Shown: positions 37,346-50,559 of the stretch, piece by piece
Position numbering within the stretch: the stretch's first letter is position 1
Layout of the letters: the number at the start of each line of letters is the position of its first letter
Assembly: GCA_012295275.1 (NCBI GenBank)
Contig: CM022678.1
Span: forward strand, 16,360,647-16,424,646
Length of the DNA stretch: 64,000 nucleotides
Direction of reading: 5' to 3'
DNA from: Chrysomallon squamiferum
Lineage: Eukaryota; Mollusca; Gastropoda; Neomphalida; Peltospiridae
Notes under the pieces: generated by a model
The model's input: the letters and a program-made list of their open reading frames with translations, nothing else
The model's database searches: none
Told to the model about the DNA's origin: nothing
Translations under genes and position numbers: made by a program

Positions 37346-37384
37346 GATCAGTTTCCCGACGATCAGGCAAGTATAAACGTAAAC
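37346..37384 (+). CDS. Locus A exon, SVSRRSGKYKRK type (short form)
   Basis: Acceptor TCTGCAG, donor AAAC|GTAGGT; 39 bases, phase 1-1. Near-identical to the exon at 33706. Confidence 0.5.
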
Positions 37385-37748
37385 GTAGGTTTTGAAATAA
37401 TTTTGATCTGGAGAAATATTCACTGTTTATCTAAGTCCTGCAGGAAGAGAGGTAGTCTGAAGAGATTTGAAACTCGGCGAAGTCGCCATTAATAACTTTT
37501 ATTAAAATCTCGGGCAGGCAGAACTATATCGTGAAATTATTGTTTTTGGTTTTAAGTAATTTTTATCGAACCAGAAAGCACATAATCAAAATCCATTTAT
37601 TTTTCTAGTATTTAGTGTCAAAAAAAAAAGAGAATAAAGTTCACTTTTATCTTCTTAATTTCGACATGGATATATCTACTGACAAAATAATTTGTAAACA
37701 AAACGTAGTGAATGCCTTTAGCTTAGGATGTAATCATTTAAACACAAA

Positions 37749-37782
<34 letters not shown>

Positions 37783-37805
37783 TAACAATAATAATACATT
37801 TTTAG

Positions 37806-37951
37806 TTGGGTCGGGTTTGCGACCATTCAGACCTCCTGCGGTTCCAGTAGTGAGCACATCAGATAACCCGAACCCACCCCGACCAGAAGACCCGGAGATT
37901 CCAGACCCGGAATATAAACTTGACAGTCTTCAGGATATAAACAACTTGTAG
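37806..37951 (+). CDS. Locus A terminal exon
   Basis: Acceptor TTTTTAG in phase 1. It encodes GSGLRPFRPPAVPVVSTSDN, PNPPRPEDPEIPDPEYKLDS and LQDINNL, then TAG. The first part matches the TSDLRPSSP exons. The tail IPDPE-KL-x2-LQDINNL is also found in inverted copy C. The 3' UTR has a TGACGTCA palindrome, then TATAAAAG and GTCATAATAATTATAT, shared with other copies. Confidence 0.6.
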
Positions 37952-38284
37952 ATGATGATTTTATGACGTCATACGTTATAAAAGTATGTTCTGTCATAAT
38001 AATTATATGTAAAGAGTTTGCTTGATTATTAAAATGTTGTTAAACAGTAAAGTGAATGACGTGGTAATGTTGTTATTGATTAATCAGTTTTAATATTAAT
38101 AGTGGCAGTAAATTGTTTTTTTTAAAAATGAAATTGAATAAGAAATTGAAAAACAAATTGAAATATGGTAATAGACTAATTTGTTAATGAATAAACTTTT
38201 GTATGATAATTTTTGAATGCTTCATTTACAACTTTGCGTTTCGTGCATTCGTGTTTGTGTGTGTATGTATGTGTGTCCGGGTGC

Positions 38285-38486
38285 GGTCTAATGTAATCCT
38301 AAAAGCTGAAAAAATGTAAAACACTTAAGCATGTTAGACCGTCTTGTTTCAGTCTGTATTTATCTGTGTCGTCTGATATAGAAAATAAATCATATTTGAT
38401 TACCGCCGTTTTACCATCAGAGTCCTCAACATTTATCTCAATTTCAAATGGTCTCTCACGAGTCAGCAGGTGTATGTACTTGTTTC
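38285..38486 (-). pseudogene. Orphan fibrinogen-related domain (FReD) exon
   Basis: On the minus strand, TTTTTCCCATTCCAG at 38501-38487 is a good acceptor. It is followed by GNKYIHLLTRERPFEIEINV, then EDSDGKTAVIKYDLFSISDD and TDKYRLKQDG. This matches the middle of fibrinogen-like domains (LGN..IH.LT, EDWDG.TA.AKY..F.IGDE..KYRL). The usual W of DWDG is S here. Downstream GT candidates are weak, and no other FReD exon is seen nearby, so it is probably a displaced fragment of a FREP-like gene. Such genes are abundant in molluscs. Confidence 0.7.
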
Positions 38487-38807
38487 CTGGAATGGGAAAA
38501 ACAGAACACAAATCAAATTGACTCAAATCAGCAGAATAAAATATAGGAAATAGCCAACCCACTAACACAGATTATTAGATTATAATGATTAAGACGATGA
38601 TGATGATTATGATGACGATGGTGATGAGATAAGGAAAGAAGCACATGATTTAAAGGCAAATTCTCTTTATTGATGAGTGTATTGGCCCATCAGCTCAGAT
38701 AATGACTGAAGTAACCCGCTTACTTCACTTTATGGGCTACTCCTTCCTACTTGCAGCAACATAACTTTACAGCTACCATGAGCACTGATTGGAACGAGAA
38801 GCAGCTC

Positions 38808-39625
38808 AGTGGGTCAGAAAAACGAGCTTGATCACATCCAGTGATTCTGAAAGGGTGTGGTTAGACATGGTTAGGTGTGCCCCACGAAATTCTAGGGTCA
38901 GAAAAACGAGATTGATCAGACAATACAGTGATTCTGAAAGGGTGTGGTTAGACATGGTTAGGTGTGCCCCACGAAATTCTAGGGTCAGAAAAACGAGATT
39001 GATCAGACAATACAGTGATTCTGAAAGGGTGTGGTTAGACATGGTTAGGTGTGCCCCACGAAATTCTAGGGTCAGAAAAACAAGATTGATAAGACAATAC
39101 AGTGATTCTGAAAGGGTGTGGTTAGACAAGGTTAGGTGTGCCCCACGAAATTCTAGGGTCAGAAAAACGAGATTGATCAGTCAATACAGTGATTCTGAAA
39201 GGGTGTGGTTAGACATGGTTAGGTGTGCCCCACGAAATTCTAGGTTCAGAAAAACGAGATTGATCAGACAATACAGTGATTCTGAAAGGGTGTGGTTAGT
39301 CATGGTTAGGTGTGCCCCACGAAATTCTAGGGTCAGAAAAACGAGATTGATCAGACAATACAGTGATTCTGAAAGGGTGTGGTTAGACATGGTTAGGTGT
39401 GCCCCACGAAATCCTAGGGTCAGAAAAACGAGATTGATCAGACAATACAGTGATTCTGAAAGGGTGTGGTTAGACATGGTTAGGTGTGCCCCACGAAATT
39501 CTAGGTTCACAAAAACGAGATTGATCAGACAATACAGTGATTCTGAAAGGGTGTGGTTAGACATGGTTAGGTGTGCCCCACGAAATTCTAGGGTCAGAAA
39601 AACGAGATTGATAAGAGAATCCAAC
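38808..39625 (+). repeat. 87-bp minisatellite, 9 full copies
   Basis: The unit contains GTCAGAAAAACGAGATTGAT, CAGTGATTCTGAAAGGGTGT and GGTTAGGTGTGCCCCACG. Its length is a multiple of three, so a 298-codon + frame (38789-39685) and two long minus frames stay open across it. The repeated product (29 residues with SDSERVWLDMVRCAPRN) resembles nothing I know. Both-strand openness indicates a repeat artefact rather than a gene. Confidence 0.92.
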
Positions 39626-39664
39626 GCTCCAAAAACAACCCGTAAACTGCATTCCCGTTCCATG

Positions 39665-39795
39665 ATAATAACAGTAATAAAATAATCATAACGATAATGA
39701 TATTGATAATGATAAAGATATCGATAACGATAATGATTAAGATATCGATAATGATAATGATAATGATACTTATAATGATATTAGTAATGATAATT
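39665..39795. repeat. GATAATGATATC-rich simple repeat
   Basis: Imperfect GATAAT/GATATC hexamer tract of about 130 bases following the 87-bp array. Confidence 0.7.
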
Positions 39796-40372
39796 CACAG
39801 GCAGAAAAGTGTATGCACAAATTCATATTAATTAATTGTACTTACTACCTCACCTAACCAAAATTCATTTGTCAGATTTCCAAAACCATTTTCATACTCT
39901 GACCAAGTTCTATCAAAATCTTCAAAATCGGAAAGAAATATTAGGAAATAGTATAAATATTTACAAAAACAGTTAAAACACATATTTTCTTTTTTAATCT
40001 ATTTACACACAACACACGCACGGACAAATACATATACATACATATATACATACTTACACAAATACATATAAAATTAAAAAAATAATAACTAAACTACTTC
40101 ATGAAAGATCACTAACCACTGAGTATGACCTATCTAAATAAAGAAAGATATTTTCAATAAAGAGAGATATTTTCACCACATCAAAGGAAAAAAGAAACAT
40201 TTTACTTAACATTTATGATGGAAAGAAGTATGATGGTACTTTTCAAATAGTCTTTTAAACTTCACATCAAAAGAAAAACGATTTTAATTACAATAAAAGA
40301 TGTCATAAATACCTGCAGCTAAGAATAAGAACATGAACTTATTTACATTTATTATGTTCATTTAAAAAAATG

Positions 40373-40403
<31 letters not shown>

Positions 40404-40607
40404 CGTCAGTATGGTCTGAAAGTAGGTACCTATAGTAGGTATAGTTTTGTTTTTAATTATTAATTTAATTGGCCATTCCAATTGATCCGTCAATCAGCCG
40501 ATCCATCCATAGATCCATCAGCTGTTCAACCAATCAATCTGTAAGTCAGTAGATTCATACAATTGCTGTTTGTTTTTGTGTCATAAAAAAAAAGGAAAAA
40601 AAAAGAG
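39796..40607. other. AT-rich spacer with a copy of the Sulf 3'-UTR segment
   Basis: No gene is seen. It contains the dispersed copy of the 26.05-kb repeat (about 40177-40291) and an A-run at 40378-40400. Confidence 0.6.
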
Positions 40608-40608
40608 T

Positions 40609-41515
40609 CTAAAGTTTGTGTTTTGTGTTCAGAATGTGTGTTGTTACTGCAGCGAGGACTAACTCTGTGTCTTTCGTGTTTGGTGCCAAGATGTGTTGGA
40701 GCGTGAACTCGATTTTTAGCTCCTCCAGTGTATTGCGTAGTGCTTGTCTTTCCTTGGCGAAATTTTGACAGTGAAACAAGAAGTGTTTCATGGTTTTGGA
40801 GAGTCCACAGCTGCAGTTGGGTGATGTAGTGTTGTGATATTTGTATCGGATTGCATTTAAGTTGGTCGAGTAACCAATTCTGGCTTTGGTGAGTTTGTTG
40901 TTGTGCAGTTTGTTGGCGAGTGTGATTTTGGGTGTTTTGGTGAGTGGTTTGATGTTCAAGTGCCATTTGTTTTTGGTGTTGTTCCATTCGTTTTGCCATT
41001 GTTTGTCGTAATGTTTGGCTGCGATGGAGACAATTTCGTTTACTCCGTAGTGTATGTCTGTGCAGATGCCTTCCTCTTCAATGCTGAGTGACTCTTTGGC
41101 GTAATGGTCGGCAAGTTCGTTGCCGATGATGCCGACGTGTGCTCGGAGCCACTCGATTATTAATTGTTTCTTGTTGTGTTGTATGTCCTCGTGTAGTTGT
41201 TGTATTCTGCTGAGTAGGGCTGGTCTGCTGGAATGTCCAGATTGTATTGCGATGACGGAACTTAGACTGTCCGAGAATATGACTTTGTGTTTGTTGTTGT
41301 TGTTTTTCACCCACAGCATGGCTCTGATGATGGCGACCAATTCGGCCGTGTATACCGAAAGGTGATTTCTGATACGGCTGAATTGTATGCATGTGGGTTT
41401 GCTTGTGTGATCTTCGGCTATGAAGGCGAATCCTACTCTCCCGTTGTCTGGGTTTTTGGATCCGCCGGTGTAGATGTGCGTGTGTTGCTTGTAATGGTCG
41501 TTTGCTGCTGCTAGA
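40609..41515 (-). pseudogene. LINE RNase H and C-terminal knuckle domain
   Basis: The domain begins near 41490 with IYTGGSKNPDNG, where RNase H normally has TDGS: the first catalytic Asp is Gly. FSDSLSSVIAI and WLRAHVGIIGNELAD retain the later motifs. The tail has CSCGLSKTMKHFLFHC, the cysteine-histidine knuckle typical of these ORF2 proteins. It is open from 41340 to 40609. Confidence 0.92.
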
Positions 41516-42674
41516 AATATGGCTTTTTTGAAGGTTGTATTTCAGTCGCTGCAGCTTTCTTCTGTATTTTAGTGGTTGGATGCTGTATTCTGACAGGAGG
41601 TTGTTGGATGGTGTGTTTGGCAGGTGGCTGATCACTCTGAGGGCGCTGGATGTAATTACGTCTAGTTTTTTTAAAGACTGTTCGGGAGCATTCGAGTAAG
41701 CCGTGGCTCCGTAGTCGAGACTAGAGAGAATACGCGCTTTGTGTATCAAAATTAGCGTTGACTCGTTTGCTCCCCAACTGGTTCCAGAACTTAGCTTTAG
41801 AAGATTGAGTGTTTTTTGCAGGATGTAATTATGTTGTGTATATGGCATAGGTAGTTGAGTTGAATGTTTTGGATTGTGTTATGATGTTGTTGTCGATGTT
41901 TAGTGTGATTTTGTTGTTGTCTGTTGTTTTTTTTGTTGAAAAGGAGGCATGTCGTTTTCGAAAGAGAAATCTTTATGCCCCATTTCAATGCCCAGTCGTT
42001 TATGTTAAGTCTTTTTGTATTTCTTTCTGTATTGCTGCGGTCCATCTGCCTGCACACCAAAAGGCGCAGTCGCCAGCAAAGAGTGCTGTGTTTATTGGTT
42101 CGGTTGGTGGATTTTAGGCGTTGTCTTGTTTGTCGAGTGCTGTGACGATGTCGTTGATGTAGATGTTGAAGAGTGTTGGCGAGATCACGGATCTTTGTGG
42201 GATTGCGTTTTCGATTGTCGTTTTCTCTGAGGTGTGACCGTTTACTTTGATTGCTGTGGTTCTGTTGTTAATGAAGTCTTTGATGAAGTTGAACATGTTG
42301 CTTTTGATGTTGTTGTTGATTAATTTGGCGAGCAGTCCTTCCTTCCAAACCATGTCGAATGCTTTTTCAATGTCTAGGAATACTGCGATGGCTTTTTCTG
42401 ATCTCCTAAAAGACTGGTTGACTGATGTTTGCAGACAGGTGATCTGGTCGTTTGTGCTTGTTTCTTCCTGAAGTCGTGTTGGTGAGTGATGTGCAGTAGG
42501 TGTCGATGTCGTTGAGGTTTTGTGTGGTGATATTTCTGCATGCTTTGAAAAAGCCTTCCCAGTCCGCTTTGTTGAAGTTCCATTTGGGTGTGAAAATGGA
42601 CCTACCGAGAAGGTGTTCTTGCTGTTGTAGTTGTTGAGTATTGGGTGGTGGTCGCTGTTTAGTTCATTGAGCAC
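41516..42674 (-). pseudogene. LINE reverse transcriptase, deleted and frameshifted
   Basis: Seen: STNDQITCLQTSVNQSF, IAVFLDIEKAFDMVW (palm motif A with its Asp), AIPQRSVISPTLFNIYINDI (motif B, with Gly of PQGS changed to Arg), and FAGDCAFW in place of FADD (catalytic Asp changed to Gly), then NDWALKWGIKISLSKT. A stretch before STNDQI (RT fingers) is missing, the joint lying near 42470. After about 42115 the frame shifts at least twice. Confidence 0.92.
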
Positions 42675-43312
42675 TTGTCATTCGGAGAGCGCTGCGATGT
42701 CCTTACTTGTGAATGTCAGGTCAATGGCGGATTGGCCACCATTGATGTCGCTAGTGTATGTGAATGTTCCGTCGTTCAGACTGACCAGCTGGTTTTGCTC
42801 TAGGACAATTTCGAGGACGATTCCAGTGCTGTTGTCTATCGAGCCACCCCATAAGGTGTTGTGACAGTTGAAATCGCCCATTATAATGAGCTTGTTGTTT
42901 GTTGTTATCATTTTGTTTAAGTCGTGGGTTTGGATGGTGTGCAGTGCGGGAGTGGGTGGGCTGTATATGTTAATTATGTCGATGTTTTGATTGTTGTGTA
43001 TTCTGATGCTTAATATTTCTATGTTGGCGTGAACTTTGGCTTGGTTCAGCTTGGTGAGTGGAATGTCTTGTTTGACGAGTGTCATGATGCCTCCCCGGGT
43101 GCTGTTGAATCTGTTAAAGGTTACTATGATACCCGGGGACCTGAAATGTTTTTGTTGTTTTGTTGTTTTGTTGTTTTTGTTGTAATGTCCTAGCCATGTT
43201 TCTTGTATGCATATTACGCCTGGTGTGTTTCTAGTGGAGGCCAGGAAGTGTGTGAGTTTGTCTCCGTGGCCTGCTGAGTGGAGGCGTTTAGCGTTCCACT
43301 GAAGAGTGGAGA
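42675..43312 (-). pseudogene. LINE AP-type endonuclease
   Basis: It starts with LQWNAKRL and QETWL, continues to NIYSPP and GDFNCHNTLWGG, and reaches SDHHPIL. These are the standard endonuclease motifs including catalytic Asp, Asn and His. A frameshift occurs near 43090-43140. A TGA (about 42679) interrupts the frame just before VLNELNSDHHP and probably replaces a Trp codon. Confidence 0.9.
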
Positions 43313-43880
43313 GGTCTGTGTTATTAGTGTGCTTGTTGTGAAGAGTGGAGAGGCCTGTGTTATTGTGTGCTTCTTGTGAAGAGTGGAGAGGCCTGTGTTA
43401 TTGTGAGTTTGTTGTGAAGAGTGGAGAGGTCTGTGTTATTGGTGTGCTTGTTGTAAAGAGTGGAGAGGTCTGTGTTATTGTGAGTTTGTTGTGAAGAGTG
43501 GAGAGGTCTGTGTTATTGTGAGTTTGTTGTGAAGAGTGGAGAGTCTGTGTTATTGTGTGATTGTTGTGAAGAGTGGAGAGGTCTGTGTTATTTTGTGCTT
43601 GTTGTGTAGAGTGGAGAGGCCTGTGTTACTGTGTGCTTGTTGTGAAGAGTAGAGAGGTCTGTGTTATTAGTGTGCTTGTTGTGTAGAGTGGAGAGGTCTG
43701 TTATTAGTGTGCTTGTTGTGTAGAGTGGTGAGGTCTGTGTTATTAGTGTGCTTGTCGTGAAGAGTGGAGAGGTCTGTGTTATTAGTGTGCTTGTTGTGTA
43801 GAGTGGTGAGGTCTGTGTTATTAGCGTGCTTGTTGTGAAGAGTGGAGAGGTCTGTGTTATTGTGTGCTTGTCGTGAAGAG
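43295..43880. repeat. Minisatellite of about 36-39 bp seeded in the LINE endonuclease start
   Basis: The unit GAAGAGTGGAGAGGTCTGTG plus TTATTAGTGTGCTTGTTGT occurs about 15 times. The first unit overlaps the codons for LSTL just before QWNAKRL of the endonuclease, so the array grew from element sequence. On the minus strand it encodes repeats such as TSPLYTTSTLITQ. Confidence 0.92.
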
Positions 43881-44328
43881 TGTGTAAATGGTTGTTACTG
43901 TTTGTTTTGTTTTGTTTTGTTCTGTTTTTGTTTGTTTTTTTCACTGTTGTTTTGTGTTTGTGGGATTTCTCCTGTCTGTGTGTAGTTTAAGTCTTTTGTC
44001 GTCTGTGGGTAGCTTGAAGCCCAGCTGTCTTCAATTATTTGTATACTCCAACTTAGAGTCGTCATTGGTGTTTCCTTGGTTGTTTCTAAACAAACACTAA
44101 TTACACAACAACAGCAGCCAAATGTTTTGAAGTTCTATGAGGAGTTCTGCCAGTGTGTATCTGTATCCATCAATGGTGATGGTTGTGTTTGTTAATTTGC
44201 TGCTAAACGTCAGGGTGGTGCAGTAGCTTGGATTTCATAGAAATCATACTCGTCTGCATCCGGGTAGTAAAAACCCAGATCTTTCGAGATGTATTTGTCT
44301 ATTGTTGTTTGTTTGGTTTTTGTTGTTT
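43881..44328 (-). other. Unassigned DNA between two minisatellites, possible LINE 5' part
   Basis: Short minus-strand frames (for example SWSIQIIEDSWASSYPQTT and TITIDGYRYTLAELLIELQ) look coding-like and could be remains of ORF1 of the adjacent LINE, but I cannot name them. A single unit of the next array lies here in inverted orientation (44091-44125). Confidence 0.35.
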
Positions 44329-45870
44329 GTTGTTGTTGTGTAATGAGTGTTTGTTCGGGTTGTTGTTGTTGTGTAATGAGTGTTTGTTTTGGTTGTTGTT
44401 GTGTAATGAGTGTTTGTTTTGGTTGTTGTTGTCTAATGAGTGTTTGTTTTCGTTGTTGTTGTGTAATGAGTGTTTGTTTTGGATGCTGTTGTGTAATGAG
44501 TTTTTTTTGGCTGCTGTTGTGTAATGAGTGTTTGCTTTGGCTGCTGTTGTTCTGTAATGAGAGTTTGTTTTGGCTGCTGTTGTTGTGTAATGAGTGTTTG
44601 TTTTGGCTGCTGTTGTATAATGAGTGTTTGTTTTGGCTCCTGTTGTTCTGTATTGAGTGTTTGTTTTGGTTGTTGTTGTGTAATGAGTGTTTGCTTTGGC
44701 TGCTGTTGTTGTGTAATGACTGTTTGTTTTGGCTGCTGTTGTGTCATGAGTGTTTTTTTTTTTGGCTGCTGTTGTGTAATGAGTGTTTGTTTTGGCTGCT
44801 GTTGTGTAATGAGTGTTTGTTTCGGCTGCTGTTGTGTAATGAGTGTTTGTTTCGGCTGCTGTTGTGTAATGAGTGTTTGTTTTGGCTGTTGTTGTGTAAT
44901 GAGTGTTTGTTTTGGCTGCTGTTGTTGTGTAATGAGTGTTTGTTTTGGCTGTTGTGTAATGAGCGTTTTTTTGGGTTGTTGTTGTGTAATGAGTGTTTTT
45001 TTGGCTGCTGTTGTTGTGTAATTAGTGTTTGTTTTCGCTGTTGTTGTTGTGTAATGAGTGTTTGTTTTGGCTGTTTTTGTTGTGTAATGAGTGTTTGTTT
45101 TGGCTGTTGTTGTTGTGTAATGAGGGTTTGTTTTGGCTGCTGTTGTTGTGTAATGAGGGTTTGTTTGGGTTGTTGTTGTGTAATTAGTGTTTGTTTTGGC
45201 TGTTGTTGTTGTGTAATGAGGGTTTGTTTTGGCTGCTGTTGTTGTGTAATGAGGGTTTGTTTGGGTTGTTGTTGTGTAATGAGTGTTTGCTTTGGCTGCT
45301 GTTGTTGTGTAATGGGTGTTTGTTTGGGTTGTTGTTGTGTAATGAGTGTTTGCTTTGGCTGCTGTTGTTGTGTAATGAGTGTTTGTTTTGGTTGTTGTTG
45401 TGTAATGAGTGTTTGCTTTGGCTGCTGTTGTTGTGTAATCAGTGTTTGTTTTCGCTGTTGTTGTTGTGTAATCAGTGTTTGTTTTGGCTGTTTTTCTTGT
45501 GTAATGAGTGTTTGTTTTGGCTGCTGTTGTTGTGTAATGAGTGTTTGTTTGGGTTTTTGTTGTTGTGTAATGAGTGTTTGTTTTCGCTGCTGTTGTTGTG
45601 TAATTAGTGTTTGTTTGGGTTTTTGTTGTTGTGTAATGAGTGTTTGTTTTGGCTGCTGTTGTTGTGTAATTAGTGTATTCTTTTGGCTGCTGTTGTTGTG
45701 TAATGACTTTGCTTTGGTTGTTGTGTAATGAGTGTTTGTTTTGGCTAGCGTTGTTGTGTAATGAGTGTTTCCTTTGGTTGTTGTGTAATGAGTGTTTGTT
45801 TTGGTTGTTGTTGTTTAATGGGTGTTTGTTTTGGCTGCTGTTGTGTAATGAGTGTTTGCTTTGGTTGTTG
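44329..45870. repeat. Minisatellite of about 30-36 bp, about 48 copies
   Basis: The unit is TGTAATGAGTGTTTGTTTTG plus GCTGCTGTTGT(TGT). TGT insertions and deletions keep most changes in multiples of three, so the + frames (MSVCFGCCCCV repeats) and minus frames (TLITQQQQPKQ repeats) stay open for hundreds of codons. There is no evidence of a real gene. Confidence 0.95.
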
Positions 45871-45874
45871 CCAG

Positions 45875-48865
<2,991 letters not shown>

Positions 48866-50060
48866 CAAACGGTACTCAGTATAAATTCTACATACGAAAC
48901 AAAAAGGAAAGGAAATGTTTTATTTACTATTTACATTTGTGTGTGTGTCTCTCTGTGTTAAAAACCAGCAAGAAACTAGAGATGGAATCTGTTTCGCAAG
49001 TGATCTTTTATATTCATCATTCCACTGGCCGAACTATATAATCTGTTTCCTTTGTGCTATAACATAACGGAGTCATTTACCTGAATCGAAAATACTTTAT
49101 TACGAAATCGGATACCCCGTTCCTAAATATTTAAACAGCAACGAAACACGCCATTGTCAGTTATTTATTTATAGAAACACTAGGCGTACTGAAATACAAA
49201 TACGTACATATATACAGTAAAAAATAATAAATAAATAATTGTTAAAAAAATATATTGAAATAATGTTAAAAATAAAAATAATATTTCTTTAATTACAAAG
49301 CATGCATTTAAGTAAAATAAATATCTTTTTAAAACAACATATTCAAAAACAAGAAACATGAAGAAATATAATATATATTATATCAGTTGTATAACAGAAT
49401 ATTAATGACAAATTTCTTATGCCCAGAACAATAACTACCATAATCCACACTGGTGTTTATTGACCCCTTTTGCCCTCTATGCAGTTAGTTACTCACCACG
49501 TGGATAGTCCCATCATCAACACATTTACTAACACCTAGGAGATATTTTTCACCTACAGACATGCCTTTATCAAAAAGTAAATGAACAAAAAAGCAGAAAA
49601 AGGTATCACTATGATGTATGTATGTGTGTGTTGACAAAGTTCAACAATTTTCAACAACAAGAAAACAGATACAAAAAAAAAAAAAAAAAAAAAAAAATAG
49701 AACAAGTTATATTTAGTTTATCGAGTGTCAGTGTAAATGGTCCGTGGATCTCTATGGGGCAATGTGTGGGAGTGGGCGGAAGGGCGTGTTGATATGGGTT
49801 TATATTTAACAAAAGGAAAATAAATTTTCAAAGGCTTAGCTATCCTCTATAATCATTTAGGTCAACTTTTTTTCTCTTCACAAACAGTGAGCATGATGCA
49901 ATGTCTGTATGATTAAAATTTCAGGTAAAGGTTTTTTTCGGGTCAAATTTTTATGAAGTCATGGAGACCTGAAATGAAAGAGTTTGACAGCTGCTGGATG
50001 AAGCAAATTTTAATTATTACATCTCTGCGCTTTGCTCTTTATATATGATAACAGAAACAA
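48866..50060 (-). repeat. Inverted copy of 58.3-59.35 kb
   Basis: ACTCAGTATAAATTCTACAT...GGAAAGGAAATG, CTGGTGTTTATTGACCCCTT, CACCACGTGGATAGTCC and GTTTGACAGCTGCTGGATGA all recur in reverse complement in the same order at 59340 down to 58325. No gene is seen inside. Confidence 0.85.
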
Positions 50061-50559
50061 ATAACTGAGAAAAAATATATCTAATACAGATCCCGAAGTA
50101 TAAAGAAAATTAATGGTATTAGAAAAAGCAAATATGAACAACAGCAAAGTCAATAAAATTTAAAATAAAAAATAAATAAATAAATAAAAAACTGATAATT
50201 GAAAGCTTAATATAAATGTTAAATATCAAATAGTATAATAATTTTACAAAAGCATTTTCTATATCTATAGAAATTTGTTAAAAATATAAAAAATATCATG
50301 TATAATAATGACAAGAAAACTGATATATTCAAATCTGTAACAATAATAATAATAATATTAAAGGGAAACACAATTTTTTCCTTTATTTAAAATGGAAAAA
50401 AAGTAAGAAGACAATTGTGCCATAATCATTCAAAAATTAGTAATAGTAAAAGATTATAATAATAAGAAGAAGAAGAACAACAACAACAACAAGGAGAAGA
50501 AGAAGAAGAAAAAGATGAAGAAAAAGAAGAAGAAAAATAAAAGACAACAAAAGAAATAA

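Larger units (their letters stand above)
30433..37951 (+). other. Locus A: unrecognised modular proline-rich gene with tandemly duplicated phase-1 exons
   Basis: I do not recognise this family. Seen: at least eight small units bounded by good AG and GT(A/G)(A/G)GT splice sites (30, 39, 63 or 102 bases), all phase 1-1, ending in a terminal exon with TAG at 37949-37951. They fall into three kinds: a TSDLRPSSP...NPPRPEDP type, a D-I-E-(C/W)-K type, and a DPPYSATGPVSRRS...KRK type. Each exon is followed by similar intron sequence (GTAGGTTTTAAA, AACTCGGCGAAGTCGCC, GGGCAGGCAGAACTAAATCG), so the locus grew by duplicating units of about 0.7-1.8 kb. The putative first exon (ATGAAG|GTAAGT at 30433) ends in phase 0, which does not fit the phase-1 rule. 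Locus A may therefore start elsewhere or be partly decayed. Confidence 0.55.
40608..43312 (-). mobile_element. Degenerate Jockey-like LINE (ORF2: endonuclease, RT, RNase H)
   Basis: Read on the minus strand, the order is AP-type endonuclease, reverse transcriptase, thumb, RNase H, then a C-terminal CSCG...H..HC knuckle. This order and the RNase H fit Jockey-superfamily elements carrying RNase H. The copy is interrupted by a nonsense codon, several frameshifts and a deletion of the N-terminal RT part. It also has changed catalytic residues, so it is dead. Its composition (about 45% GC) is distinct from the AT-rich surroundings. Confidence 0.93.

Noticed and set aside
40903-42864. Plus-strand frames across the LINE (for example 41120-41365, 42631-42864)
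   Set aside because: Shadows of the minus-strand LINE coding frames.
44289-45728. 479-codon + frame rich in VCFGCCCCVMS, looking like a cysteine-rich protein
   Set aside because: It is produced entirely by the 30-36-bp minisatellite. Other frames on both strands are equally open, and there is no start context, signal peptide or relative.
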